64,000 bases of DNA from Pseudovibrio zosterae. Lineage in GTDB: Bacteria > Pseudomonadota > Alphaproteobacteria > Rhizobiales > Stappiaceae. The notes beneath the pieces are model-generated. The model was given only the letters and a program-made list of their open reading frames with translations, searched no databases and had not been told where the DNA came from. The position numbers were made by a program, and so were the translations under genes. This document shows, one piece after another, positions 17,331-25,971 of this stretch (positions within the stretch are counted from its first letter, which is position 1; every line of letters begins with the position of its first letter). Location: contig NZ_JAWXVZ010000009.1 in the NCBI RefSeq assembly GCF_033843645.1, positions 62,001-126,000 on the forward strand, written 5' to 3'.

Positions 17331-18509
17331 ATGCAGCCAGTAGCAGCACTCGACAGACTGGGGGACGAGAACGCCTTTGCCGTTCTGGCGCGCGCCACAG
17401 AGCTTCAGCAGCAAGGCCGCTCCATCATCAATCTGGGCATCGGACAACCGGACTTCCGCACCCCGGAACACATTGTTGAAGCTGCCGTTGAAGCGTTGCG
17501 CGGCGGGGCCCATGGCTACACACAGGCTGGCGGTGTTCTGCCCTTGCGCGAAGCCGTTGCAGCAGACCTCTTTGCCCGTCACGGGGCATCCGTGTCACCA
17601 GACAACATCCTCGTGGTGCCGGGCGGCAAGGTTACCATGTTCATGGCCATCACCATGTTCGGAGAACCGGGCACCGAGATCCTCTATCCAGACCCCGGAT
17701 TTCCCATCTATCGCAGCATGATCGAGTATACTGGCGCAACACCTATCCCCGTCCCGATCCGTGAAGAAAACGACTTCGCCTTTTCTGCTGATGAAACGCT
17801 TTCATTAATCAACGAGCGCACACGGCTTCTGATCCTCAACTCCCCGGCCAATCCCACAGGCGGCGTCACGCAAAGAGACGAAATCACTAAACTTGTCAAT
17901 GGCTTAGAAAATCATCCCAATCTAGCTATCCTCTCTGACGAGATCTACGCGCGCATGACCTATGAGGGCCTGCCTCACACCTCACTGATCGAGTACCCAC
18001 AGATCCGGGAGCGACTTATCCTCCTCAACGGCTGGTCAAAGACCTGGGCAATGACAGGCTGGCGCATGGGCTATGGGGTCTGGCCGGACGCGCTTGTAGA
18101 CTATGCCCGCAAGATCGCAGTCAACTGCTGGTCCTGCGTCAACACCGCCGCTCAGTATGCGGGGCTTGCGGCACTTAACGGTCCTCAGGATGAAGTAGAT
18201 GCAATGATGGCAGCGTTCGATGAACGGCGACAGGTCATCACCGAACTGCTGAACCAACTGCCCGGCGTAACATGCCGTACGCCTCTTGGGGCTTTCTACG
18301 CCTTCCCGAACATCACGGGAACCGGCTGGAAATCCAAGGCCTTGGCTTCAGCTCTACTGGAAGAGGCCGGCGTCGCGACCATCGGCGGACCAGATTTCGG
18401 CGTACTGGGCGACGGCTATCTGCGGCTGTCCTATGCCAACTCAACGCAGAACATTAAAGAAGCCATTTCACGTGTCGAGGCTTTCTTGTCGGAGCACTCG
18501 CCCCGTTAA
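17331..18509 (+). CDS. PLP-dependent aminotransferase, class I (aspartate-type)
   Basis: A 392-residue fold-type I aminotransferase. Key features are INLGIGQPDFRTPEHI near the N-terminus, GYTQAGGVLPLREAVA, LNSPANPTGGV (the NPTG loop that binds the substrate carboxylate), LSDEIYARMTYEG (the Asp-x-x-Tyr cofactor contacts), and Lys237 in NGWSKTWAMTGWRMGY as the Schiff-base lysine. A conserved Arg lies near the end in YLRLSYANS. This matches the AspC/AatA-like broad subgroup; the amino donor and acceptor cannot be fixed from sequence. The stop overlaps the convergent gene by 4 bases. Confidence 0.92.
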   Translation: MQPVAALDRLGDENAFAVLARATELQQQGRSIINLGIGQPDFRTPEHIVEAAVEALRGGAHGYTQAGGVLPLREAVAADLFARHGASVSPDNILVVPGGKVTMFMAITMFGEPGTEILYPDPGFPIYRSMIEYTGATPIPVPIREENDFAFSADETLSLINERTRLLILNSPANPTGGVTQRDEITKLVNGLENHPNLAILSDEIYARMTYEGLPHTSLIEYPQIRERLILLNGWSKTWAMTGWRMGYGVWPDALVDYARKIAVNCWSCVNTAAQYAGLAALNGPQDEVDAMMAAFDERRQVITELLNQLPGVTCRTPLGAFYAFPNITGTGWKSKALASALLEEAGVATIGGPDFGVLGDGYLRLSYANSTQNIKEAISRVEAFLSEHSPR

Positions 18510-18973
18510 CGCAGGCAGGCTGCCAGTGTCTCATCCAGCGCTGGCCCTGCACCGATCAGCGGCATCTGAACACTGTCCGTGGTGGTCACGGTAAGCGCGC
18601 GTCCTTCCCGCAGTTTTTCAATCAGATCAAGGTGTTGGTCGGGCAGATAGGGTGAAGTGTATTCAGCGGATTCTTCCACAACGGTCAACGGCATCCGCGC
18701 CACGGTTACGCCATCCACTTCTATGCTGAGGTCAGAATCCGGTTCAATGTAACCACCGGCGAGCATGACGAAAAATTCTGTCCCCGCCCCTTTGTCGCAG
18801 CGCAAGCCAAAGCAAAAGAAGTTGCCGGTGGTTTCATCGTCTTTGCAAACAGCAGCGCCGTTGCCAATAACTTCGTTCTCAACGCGCTGCCAAAACGGCG
18901 AGGCGGAGGCTGAAGCAACAGTTCCACAAAGAGTTAGAGCAACAACGGCGGACGCCAAAAAGCGACGATACAT
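18506..18973 (-). CDS. Hypothetical exported protein
   Basis: A 155-residue protein I do not recognise. I start it at ATG 18973 (MYRRFLASAVVALTLCG) because this gives a clean signal peptide ending at about ASASA-S; a longer version from TTG would blur it. The mature part contains four Cys (one pair in NFFCFGLRCDKG) suited to disulfides and looks all-beta. Probably periplasmic. It is convergent with the aminotransferase gene, overlapping by 4 bases, and followed upstream on the same strand by another small exported protein. Confidence 0.7.
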   Translation of the reverse strand: MYRRFLASAVVALTLCGTVASASASPFWQRVENEVIGNGAAVCKDDETTGNFFCFGLRCDKGAGTEFFVMLAGGYIEPDSDLSIEVDGVTVARMPLTVVEESAEYTSPYLPDQHLDLIEKLREGRALTVTTTDSVQMPLIGAGPALDETLAACLR

Positions 18974-19061
18974 GATGATAACCCGAGCAACAGATTCTTT
19001 CGTCAAAGGCTACCCAACATAAGCGGCGAATAGCAATTGGTTTTTCTCGGGAAGACTTATC

Positions 19062-19502
19062 CTACCTCTGCGCCGTAATTGTGATCGCCTTCTCGATCAG
19101 GTCTGCCAGCTCAGTGCCGGTCTCGGGACGCATCACCAGAAAATGGGAAGCAGGGAAAACAGAGGCCAGTCCGTCAAGCTCCGCCAGGTCAAATTGCGCA
19201 ATGGTTGAACCACCCTCATTCATGATGAGGAGGCCGCTGTCATGGCTCCAACGCCATGTGGTCGCAGCTTGAAGGCCAGCGCGCAGCGGCTCGCAGCCCC
19301 AGGCTGCAAACTCGTAGCCATGTCCATTGTCCGTAGGGTCTTTGCGCAGTTCCACCACACAGGCCGCCGAAGACAGCGCGTCCGAAACACGCCACACTCC
19401 GACAGGTTTTGTCGAATTCGTGCCCGCATTCGCAGCGGTCAGCGCCATAACGGCACCCACCAAACAGGTGGCCAATGATAGAATTGGAGTTCGCCCAACC
19501 AT
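19062..19502 (-). CDS. Small exported protein resembling AprI/Inh protease inhibitors
   Basis: A 146-residue secreted protein. ATG at 19502 with GGGGAA upstream is preferred over a TTG six codons earlier. The signal peptide is about 1-26 (MVGRTPILSLATCLVGAVMALTAANA). The mature domain has the layout of the AprI/Inh metalloprotease-inhibitor beta barrel: GVWRVSDALSSAACVVEL, then a Trp-Gly-Cys at EFAAWGCEPL forming the expected disulfide, TTWRWS, and LLIMNEGGSTIAQFDLAE. In that family the N-terminal strand plugs a secreted serralysin's active site. The similarity is by pattern only, and no protease gene is nearby. Confidence 0.6.
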   Translation of the reverse strand: MVGRTPILSLATCLVGAVMALTAANAGTNSTKPVGVWRVSDALSSAACVVELRKDPTDNGHGYEFAAWGCEPLRAGLQAATTWRWSHDSGLLIMNEGGSTIAQFDLAELDGLASVFPASHFLVMRPETGTELADLIEKAITITAQR

Positions 19503-19772
19503 CGCAGCATTTCCCCGCAACTACGTTATTAAGGTAATACTCCGTCACTTATGGTTAATTCTAGATTAACCATGACTGCGCGCCAATACGTAAACGCGAC
19601 TAACCCCAGCACGACGAAGTCATGCTTTGGTTTCGCAATAAAAAAAGGATAATTTAAGGCGTTTTATTAGGAATTCTGCGCAGTAATTGCGTGGAACCTA
19701 GGGAAAACTTTTGATTTGTTTGGCAGAGTTGTCACAGCCACGTTACGCAAGCTGTGTTGTCGGAGGTTTGAT

Positions 19773-19871
19773 TTAACCGACCAACAGAACCATGCAGGCC
19801 ATGGCCAGCGTGAAAAAACCAAACATCTTGAGGTCTTTGCGCTCTTCATGCGCTACCGCAACATCAATCAT
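19773..19871 (-). CDS. Possible 32-residue single-span membrane peptide
   Basis: A short frame encoding a charged start (about 1-15: VAHEERKDLK) and one hydrophobic helix (16-32: MFGFFTLAMACMVLLVG). GGGAG lies 7 bases before the ATG. It is too small for routine gene calling and could be chance, but the amphipathic-then-membrane layout and spacing suit a real small membrane protein. A hairpin just upstream would include part of the ribosome binding site. It sits alone in a roughly 490-base gap between the Inh-like gene and the LacI gene; the rest of this gap shows no coding signal. Confidence 0.35.
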   Translation of the reverse strand: MIDVAVAHEERKDLKMFGFFTLAMACMVLLVG

Positions 19872-19880
19872 AACGCCACT

Positions 19881-19898
19881 CCCAGTACCTTTACTGGG
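19881..19898 (-). repeat. Hairpin upstream of the 32-residue frame
   Basis: CCCAGTA and TACTGGG flank a 4-base loop, a perfect 7-bp stem. On the minus strand its 3' arm (TACTGGG) runs into the GGGAG ribosome binding site of the small frame ending at 19773, so pairing would mask it. Confidence 0.5.
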
Positions 19899-19989
19899 TA
19901 TCAGACTAGGCGATTCAGCTTAACAATCAGTAGATTTGTGACGCTTCCTTATAAAACCACAGATTCACCACAGTGTGCTCACAAAGCAC

Positions 19990-21039
19990 TCACACCCCAA
20001 CCACAGGCCCAAGACGGCACCCGATTGGCGGCGCACTTTCGCGAATCCGCAGTTCCGGCTTGATCAACTTGATACCGCTTGGAACTGGTTCTCCGTTGAT
20101 TTGCTTGAGCATCATCTGAGCCGCCTCACGACCGATGGTCTCCGCGCCGTTCGCAACAGTCGTCAGTGCAGGAGTGCGGTTTTGCACACCCTCCGTGTCG
20201 TCATACCCCGTAATCGCCAGTTCCGGCCCCGGTTCAACCCCAGCGCGACGAACCGCTGTCAAGACACCAAGTGCGACCAGATCATTAAAGCACGCAACGG
20301 CAGTTGGACGCGGAATCGCCGACAGGATTCTCGGCACCACGGCCTGACCGTCGGCCTGTGTCATGAGCTCCGGAATATCGAGCTGTTCATCAGGATCAAT
20401 CCCGGCATCCACCAGCGCAGCCCGCCACCCGTTGTTGCGGTCCCGGCCGGAAGAACTCTGGCGGCGTCCCCCAATCATCGCGATTTGGCGGTGCCCCTGA
20501 TCAATTAGGTGCTTGGTCATCAGGTAGCTGCCATGATAGTCGTCCCCACGCACGCATGGCGTCTGAACGCCCGGCAGATCTCGACAAACCAGCGTAATGG
20601 CCACACCCTGCTCAGAAATCTGATTGATCCGCTCCGGCGAGGTGCCAACAGAAGGACACAGGATCAACCCATCAACGCGGTGCTGAAGCAGCGTATCAAT
20701 GAACTGATCTTGCCTTTTGAGCATGTCCCGGTGGTTGCAGATCAAGATGGTCTTGTCTTCTTCCGCCAGAACTTCCTCAAGACCGCGAAAAACCTCGGCA
20801 AAATAAGGGTTCAGGATGTCGTGGACGGCGACGCCAATCATGTCTGACTGGGACGTCCGCAACGAAGCGGCAGATCTGTTGTAGATGTAGCCAACTTCGG
20901 CAGCATAATCCTTCACGCGCTGGCGCGTTTCCTTGGCCACCAAAGGCGAATCTCGAAGCGCGAGCGACACGGTCGCGGTCGAAATTCCCAGTTTTTCTGC
21001 AAGATCACCCAAGCGAAGGCGCTTACCTGCTGCACGCAC
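19990..21039 (-). CDS. LacI-family transcriptional repressor
   Basis: A 349-residue LacI/GalR regulator. The HTH reads RLRLGDLAEKLGISTATVSLALRDSPLVAKETRQRVKDYAAEVGY, followed by the hinge NRSAASLRTSQSDMIGV and a periplasmic-binding-protein-like sensor (about 60-335) with HRVDGLILCPSVG, GHRQIAMIGG, PTAVACFNDLVALGVL and ITGYDDTEGVQNRTPALTTV. GTG at 21039 is preferred because the family starts a few residues before this HTH and GGAG lies 9 bases upstream; the frame stays open to 21168. It is divergent from the COG1840 transporter and its likely regulator, which points to a sugar or sugar-phosphate type ligand. Confidence 0.9.
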   Translation of the reverse strand: MRAAGKRLRLGDLAEKLGISTATVSLALRDSPLVAKETRQRVKDYAAEVGYIYNRSAASLRTSQSDMIGVAVHDILNPYFAEVFRGLEEVLAEEDKTILICNHRDMLKRQDQFIDTLLQHRVDGLILCPSVGTSPERINQISEQGVAITLVCRDLPGVQTPCVRGDDYHGSYLMTKHLIDQGHRQIAMIGGRRQSSSGRDRNNGWRAALVDAGIDPDEQLDIPELMTQADGQAVVPRILSAIPRPTAVACFNDLVALGVLTAVRRAGVEPGPELAITGYDDTEGVQNRTPALTTVANGAETIGREAAQMMLKQINGEPVPSGIKLIKPELRIRESAPPIGCRLGPVVGV

Positions 21040-21416
21040 GTCCTGATACTCCAAGCTGGCTCTGCTTTGGCTTCGTAACACGCCCTCCCCTGAAAGCAAA
21101 CAGCTACTTCGGCGATAGATGAGCGCAGTGAAGGCCTCCGCCTCGCAGAGTTCGTCGGCCCATCCCACGGCAACTGCCTGTCCTTACAGGCTAGGTGCAT
21201 CGGCGAAGGCCAACAGAACCAACCATTAAAACCAGAACACAAATGAAGAAAGATCATTCAAATGCTTAGCGCCTCTAATTGATAAACCAGCTAACCTGCA
21301 CGCCTTGATTTATAAGGATAATTTCGAATGTGAGCAAAAAAGCGATTATATATCAATCATTTCGTCATTGGCGTGTAAGGAAACCGTCGTACTCGCGTAA
21401 CATGTAACGATTAAGC

Positions 21417-21424
21417 AAGCGCTC
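21417..21424. promoter_or_regulatory. Candidate LacI-type operator core
   Basis: AAGCGCTC, 50 bases upstream of the binding-protein ATG, matches seven of eight bases of the AAGCGCTT core common among alphaproteobacterial LacI-family operators. The flanks (AAGC left, ATCG right) are only weakly symmetric, so this is a tentative site for the divergent LacI regulator. Confidence 0.35.
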
Positions 21425-21473
21425 ATCGCGAAAGCAACCGCCATCGCAGCCTCACATACAAACAGGTAGCATC

Positions 21474-22451
21474 ATGTCACTACGCAAACTCGTTCTGGCG
21501 CTCGGCCTTGCGTCTGTAGTCGCCACACCAGCTCTCTCCGAAGAAACCTTGGTTGTTTACACCAGCCAGCCAAATGCTGACGCACAACAAACTGTTGATG
21601 CTTTCATGGCTGCCAACCCGGACATCAAGGTAGACTGGGTTCGCGACGGCACCACCAAGATCATGGCGAAGCTGCGCGCTGAGTTCGCTGCAGGTAACCC
21701 AAAGCCAGACGTGCTGTTGATTGCTGACATCGTCACCATGGAAGGCCTGAAGCGTGAAGGTCGTCTGGCCCCAGTCGAAGGTCTGGACCTCAGCGCCTAT
21801 GACAAGGCTCTTTATGACGCCGACAACCATTACTTCTCCACGAAGCTGATCACCACCGGCATCGTCTACAACACCAACTCTGACGTGAAGCCAACTTCCT
21901 GGAAAGATCTGGTGTCCCCAGAGCTGAAGGGCCTTGTTGCCATGCCATCTCCGCTCACCTCTGGTGCAGCGACCATCCACATGGAAGCTCTGACCCAGAA
22001 CCCAGCTTTGGGTTGGGACTACTACTCCGCACTGGCCGCAAACGACGTGAAGCCACAAGGCGGCAACGGCGGCACCTTCAAGGCTGTTGCAGGCGGCGAG
22101 AAAATGGCCGGTGTTGTAGTAGACTTCCTGCCAATTCGTGAGAAGGCAAAAGGCTCACCAGTTGAGTTCGTATTCCCTGAAGAGGGCGTTTCTGCTGTAA
22201 CCGAGCCAGTTGCTGTTCTGTCTACTGCAAACAACCCATCTGCCGCAGCCAAGTTCGTTGAGTTTCTGCTCTCCGAAGAAGGTCAGAAGCTCGCAGCAGC
22301 ACAGGGCTACCTGCCGGCACATCCAGGTGTTGACGCTCCAGCTGGCTTCCCTTCCCGCGACAAGATCAAGCTGATGGACTTTGACGCTGGTGAAGCTTTG
22401 GAAACTGCTGAGCAGGACAAGATGAAGTTCATCGAGATCTTCGGGGAATAA
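21474..22451 (+). CDS. ABC transporter solute-binding protein (COG1840, AfuA/FbpA-like fold)
   Basis: A 325-residue periplasmic binding protein with a signal peptide (MSLRKLVLALGLASVVATPALSEE). The family start ETLVVYTSQPNADAQQTVDAFMAANPDIKVDWVRDGTTKIMAKLRAEFAAG and the PKPDVLLIAD motif identify the COG1840 group, usually labelled iron(III)-binding. I do not see the adjacent tyrosine pair near the expected position (the region reads GVVVDFLPIRE), which ferric FbpA uses to bind iron. Together with a LacI regulator, this makes a phosphorylated sugar or other organic anion more likely, as for AfuA, which binds hexose phosphates. The permease gene follows after 2 bases. Confidence 0.88.
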   Translation: MSLRKLVLALGLASVVATPALSEETLVVYTSQPNADAQQTVDAFMAANPDIKVDWVRDGTTKIMAKLRAEFAAGNPKPDVLLIADIVTMEGLKREGRLAPVEGLDLSAYDKALYDADNHYFSTKLITTGIVYNTNSDVKPTSWKDLVSPELKGLVAMPSPLTSGAATIHMEALTQNPALGWDYYSALAANDVKPQGGNGGTFKAVAGGEKMAGVVVDFLPIREKAKGSPVEFVFPEEGVSAVTEPVAVLSTANNPSAAAKFVEFLLSEEGQKLAAAQGYLPAHPGVDAPAGFPSRDKIKLMDFDAGEALETAEQDKMKFIEIFGE

Positions 22452-22453
22452 TC

Positions 22454-24241
22454 TTGTCTCTCAACATTGCGAATGAACGTGGCGCGTCGGCAGGTTTCCT
22501 CCGGCGCGTCCTTCCTTTCAAGCCGCGGCTCTCCGCGCAATGGCTGGCAGAAAACACCACACTTTGGGTGATTGTTCTGGCCATCACCGTTTTGGCTGGC
22601 TGGCCCTTGCTGCGCCTTGCCACGGAAGCAGTCTTCACCAACGGCGCATTTGAAATCAGTCCAGTGGAACGGGCTCTGAGCTCCCGCTCCACATGGCGTG
22701 CAACCATGCACTCGCTGGAAACCAGCTTTTTCGGCATGCTGTTTGCCATCGTCCTCGGCGGCTTTTTCGCCTTTTTGGTTGCCCTGACGGACATTCGTCT
22801 GAAGCTGCCGCTGGTGTTTTGCTTCATGCTGCCCATGATGATCCCGCCGCAGGTCACCGCGCTTTCCTGGATACAGGTTTTTGGTCCTTCCTCAGCACTG
22901 CTCAACACCCTTGGCATTGCCCCGGAACCCGGCTCCACCAATCCGGTCTATTCCAGAGAAGGCATCATTCTTCTGCTTGGCATTCAGCACGCGCCTCTGG
23001 CGTTCTTGCTGCTGCGCGCGGCCTTCCGTCAAATCCCGCGGGAACTGATCGAGGCAGCCCGGATGGCAGGCGCAGGAGCCCAGCGCATCGCGTTTCAGAT
23101 CATCGTACCGCTGCTCACCCCTTCTCTGGTCGCAGCAGCAGGCCTCACCTTTGTATCGGCTCTGGGCAACTTCGGCATTCCGGCCATGCTGGGTATTCCC
23201 GAGAGTTATTATGTGTTGCCAACCCTGATCTACCGCCGCTTGACCTCATTCGGTCCATCAATCATCTCGGATGTCGCGATCCTCGCCATATTGGTGGGAT
23301 TGATTGGCCTTGCAGCGGTCCTTTTGCAAAATTGGGTGAAGGGGCGCATCGAAGCCCGGCTCATGTCCAAACCCGGTGCCCCGCTGTTCATACCTCTCAA
23401 AGGCCTGCGCCCCCTTGTAGAGGCACTGCTTTGGCTCATCATTCTCATGATTCTCGTTTTGCCACTGTCCGCTCTGCTTGCGACGGCCCTGGTACCAGCC
23501 TACGGCGTTGGCCTCACCTTTGAGACAGCCAGCTTAGAGAACTTCCGCGAGATCTTGTTCCGTCAGAGCGCAACCTTGCGGGCATTCGCCAACTCTGGCG
23601 GTCTGGCACTCGTCAGCGCCATTGCCTTGGCGATTGTGGCAATTCCTCTTGGCTTCTTCATGGTCTGGCAAAAAAGCCGCGCGGCAAAATTCGCAGCAAC
23701 ACTCTCCGAAATGCCCTACGCCCTTCCCGGTGTCGTGTTGTCCATCGCCATGATCCTCGTGTTCCTCAAGCCGCTGCCTATCATCGGTATCAGCCTCTAT
23801 GGCACTCTGGGCATCATTCTCGTGGCCTACCTTGCCCGCTTCCTGTCACTTGCCATCAAGCCCGTGATCGCTGGGTTTGAACAGCTTGACCCGAAGCTGG
23901 ATGAAGCGGCACGCATTGTCGGCGCATCATTCTTTGACCGGTTGTTCCGCATCGCAGCCCCTCTGCTGGGGCCGGTGGCAGCCGCAGGTGGCATCCTCGT
24001 GTTCATGACAGCCATGAACGAGTTGACGGTTTCCGCCTTGCTCTGGTCAGCTGGCAACGAAACGCTTGGTGTGCTGGTGTTCAATCTGGATGATGGTGGT
24101 TACACGGTGCTGTCAAGCGCTTTGGCAGTGGTAACTGTCGTCGTGATCTTCCTGATCATGCTGATTGCCCAGTCACTAAGCGGGGTGCTGCCACGCGGTG
24201 TGTTGCCTTGGACTGATGACCAACCGCACACGAAGCGCTAG
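22454..24241 (+). CDS. ABC transporter permease, two fused FbpB-type modules
   Basis: A 595-residue inner-membrane permease with two homologous BPD_transp_1 halves (about 80-275 and 375-575). Both carry an EAA-type loop: ELIEAARMAGAGAQRIAFQIIVPLL in the first and QLDPKLDEAARIVGASFFDRLFRIAAPLL in the second, the sites that contact the ATPase. The start appears to be TTG two bases after the upstream stop, with GGGGAA spanning that stop; no usable in-frame ATG lies nearby, so translation is probably coupled. It forms the channel for the upstream binding protein. The matching ATPase is not next in line but is on the opposite strand past the DinB gene. Confidence 0.92.
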   Translation: MSLNIANERGASAGFLRRVLPFKPRLSAQWLAENTTLWVIVLAITVLAGWPLLRLATEAVFTNGAFEISPVERALSSRSTWRATMHSLETSFFGMLFAIVLGGFFAFLVALTDIRLKLPLVFCFMLPMMIPPQVTALSWIQVFGPSSALLNTLGIAPEPGSTNPVYSREGIILLLGIQHAPLAFLLLRAAFRQIPRELIEAARMAGAGAQRIAFQIIVPLLTPSLVAAAGLTFVSALGNFGIPAMLGIPESYYVLPTLIYRRLTSFGPSIISDVAILAILVGLIGLAAVLLQNWVKGRIEARLMSKPGAPLFIPLKGLRPLVEALLWLIILMILVLPLSALLATALVPAYGVGLTFETASLENFREILFRQSATLRAFANSGGLALVSAIALAIVAIPLGFFMVWQKSRAAKFAATLSEMPYALPGVVLSIAMILVFLKPLPIIGISLYGTLGIILVAYLARFLSLAIKPVIAGFEQLDPKLDEAARIVGASFFDRLFRIAAPLLGPVAAAGGILVFMTAMNELTVSALLWSAGNETLGVLVFNLDDGGYTVLSSALAVVTVVVIFLIMLIAQSLSGVLPRGVLPWTDDQPHTKR

Positions 24242-24316
24242 TCACTGAGAAATGACCAACTGAAAAAACCTCTCTCCCGTGCCATAGTTCGCCGAGCAAT
24301 GACATGGGAGAGATGA

Positions 24317-24850
24317 ATGCCGACGCCTCACGACCTCGCCCTGATGGCACGCTATAACCGCTGGATGAACGAAAAGATCTACACAGCGGCGAACACATTG
24401 ACTGCTGAAGAGATCGAAAAAGATCGCGGAGCCTACTTCAAGTCCATTCTTGGCACGCTGAACCACGTCTACGTGGCAGACATCATATGGCTTCAACGCT
24501 TCTCAGAGCACCCGGCACATTTTTCAGCGCTCGCTCCCCTTGCGAAACGCGCCAAGCCCTCGTCTTTGGACATGGTCCTCTACGATCGGCTGCCAGACCT
24601 TTGGGAAGCTCGGGTGCAGATGGATAGCACGATTACGAAGTTCACCTCGGAGATCACTCAGTTTGATCTCAACCAAACGCTCACCTACAAGAACATGGCC
24701 GGGATCCCGATGACCAAACCGTTTTCGGATCTGCTGCAGCATTTCTTCAATCATCAGACCCATCACCGAGGCCAAGTGAGCACGCTGCTTTTGCAGGCCG
24801 GTAAAGACATCGGCGTCACCGACCTGCTGGCTTTGATTGACAACGTCTGA
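24317..24850 (+). CDS. DinB-family four-helix-bundle protein
   Basis: A 177-residue DinB/YfiT-like protein. The three metal-ligand histidines of the family are visible: one in ILGTLNHVYVADIIWLQRF (about 50) and two in FFNHQTHHRGQVSTLLLQAG (the HxxxH motif at about 144-151). Relatives are metal-dependent thiol transferases or have unknown function. GGGAGAG precedes the start. It interrupts an ABC importer locus: the binding protein and permease are upstream on the same strand, while the ATPase is convergent 10 bases downstream. Confidence 0.88.
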   Translation: MPTPHDLALMARYNRWMNEKIYTAANTLTAEEIEKDRGAYFKSILGTLNHVYVADIIWLQRFSEHPAHFSALAPLAKRAKPSSLDMVLYDRLPDLWEARVQMDSTITKFTSEITQFDLNQTLTYKNMAGIPMTKPFSDLLQHFFNHQTHHRGQVSTLLLQAGKDIGVTDLLALIDNV

Positions 24851-24859
24851 GCGTTGCCC

Positions 24860-25900
24860 CTAGCCCTTCATGGCCCAGACTTGCGCCACGTCGAAGGCAA
24901 TATGTTCGCCCTCGGCCAAGCGGCTGGAACTGTAAGCCGTCAGCTCGACCTGCTTATCCTGATGGATGCAGAGCAAACGCACCCGGAAACGGCCGCCAAG
25001 GTAGGTCACATCATCCACCTTGCCCTTGAAGCGCCCGGACCCGAGGTGAAGGTCTTCGGGACGAATGACAATGGTCACCGCCTCAGCTGAAACCAATGGG
25101 GTTTCAGAGTTGGCTACAACGGTTTCGCCGTCGAATGAGACAGTCTGTTCGCCATTGGCAACGGCGGAAAGCACCGAGCCTGCGCCAATAAACCGAGCCA
25201 CCGCTGCGTTCTTGGGACAGTTGTAAAGCTCCTCCGGTCGCGAAAGCTGTTGCAACTTGCCATCCAGCAACACCGCGATCCGGTCCGCAATGGACATGGC
25301 TTCGGCCTGATCATGGGTAATGTACATGATCGTGGAGCCGGTCGTTTTGTGAAACTGGGAAAACTCCTGCAACATGTCTTCGCGCAGGTGCATGTCCAGG
25401 TTGGCCAACGGCTCATCCATGAGCACGATTTTTGGAGCCTGCGTCAGGCACCGTGCAAGCGCGACACGCTGCTGCTGACCACCTGACAACTCGCTGGGGC
25501 GCCGATCTGCAAACGGCGTCAGACGCACCGCGTCCATGGCCCCGTTCACAATGCTCGCCCTCTCTTCAGCTGACTTGTTCGCCACCTTAAGAGGGAATTC
25601 GGCGTTTTCTTTTGCCGTCATGTGTGGCCACAACGCATAGGACTGGAAGACCATCCCCACGTTGCGCTCTTCAGGCGTTCTATGCGTGTGAGCAGACGAA
25701 ACCAACTCATCATCGAAACGGATTTCACCGTCATCGATGCGCTCAAGACCAGCGATGATACGCAACAGGGTCGTCTTACCACAACCAGATGGGCCGAGCA
25801 CGCAAAGGAACTCGCCCTCCTGGATATCCAGATCCAGTTCGCTAAGAGCTTTATGGGAACCGAAGCTCTTGGAAATATTATTTATTTTGACAGATGACAT
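24860..25900 (-). CDS. ABC transporter ATP-binding protein (FbpC/AfuC/PotA-like)
   Basis: A 346-residue importer ATPase. Walker A is GPSGCGKTTLLRIIAGLE (about 34-51), the Q-loop VFQSYALWPHMT, the signature LSGGQQQRVALARCLTQAPKIVLMDEPLANLD, and the H-loop ITHDQAEAMSIADRIAVL. The C-terminal third (about 235-346) is a TOBE-type regulatory domain. It belongs to the same transporter class as the COG1840 binding protein and fused permease that converge on it, and those two lack an ATPase of their own, so the three are assumed to work together. Its ribosome binding site lies in an inverted repeat (25903-25922). Confidence 0.92.
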   Translation of the reverse strand: MSSVKINNISKSFGSHKALSELDLDIQEGEFLCVLGPSGCGKTTLLRIIAGLERIDDGEIRFDDELVSSAHTHRTPEERNVGMVFQSYALWPHMTAKENAEFPLKVANKSAEERASIVNGAMDAVRLTPFADRRPSELSGGQQQRVALARCLTQAPKIVLMDEPLANLDMHLREDMLQEFSQFHKTTGSTIMYITHDQAEAMSIADRIAVLLDGKLQQLSRPEELYNCPKNAAVARFIGAGSVLSAVANGEQTVSFDGETVVANSETPLVSAEAVTIVIRPEDLHLGSGRFKGKVDDVTYLGGRFRVRLLCIHQDKQVELTAYSSSRLAEGEHIAFDVAQVWAMKG

Positions 25901-25902
25901 TA

Positions 25903-25922
25903 CGAACCTCCGTGGAGGTTCG
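25903..25922 (-). promoter_or_regulatory. Inverted repeat covering the ATPase ribosome binding site
   Basis: CGAACCTCC (25903-25911) and GGAGGTTCG (25914-25922) are perfect inverted arms 2 bases apart. In the mRNA of the minus-strand ATPase gene the GGAGG ribosome binding site, 6 bases before the ATG, is in one arm and can pair with CCTCC in the other. It could be a translational switch or a protein-binding operator. Confidence 0.7.
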
Positions 25923-25971
25923 GTACGCGGTCTTCTTTAAAGGCGCATGACAGCTTGGGTAGAAACGCAGG

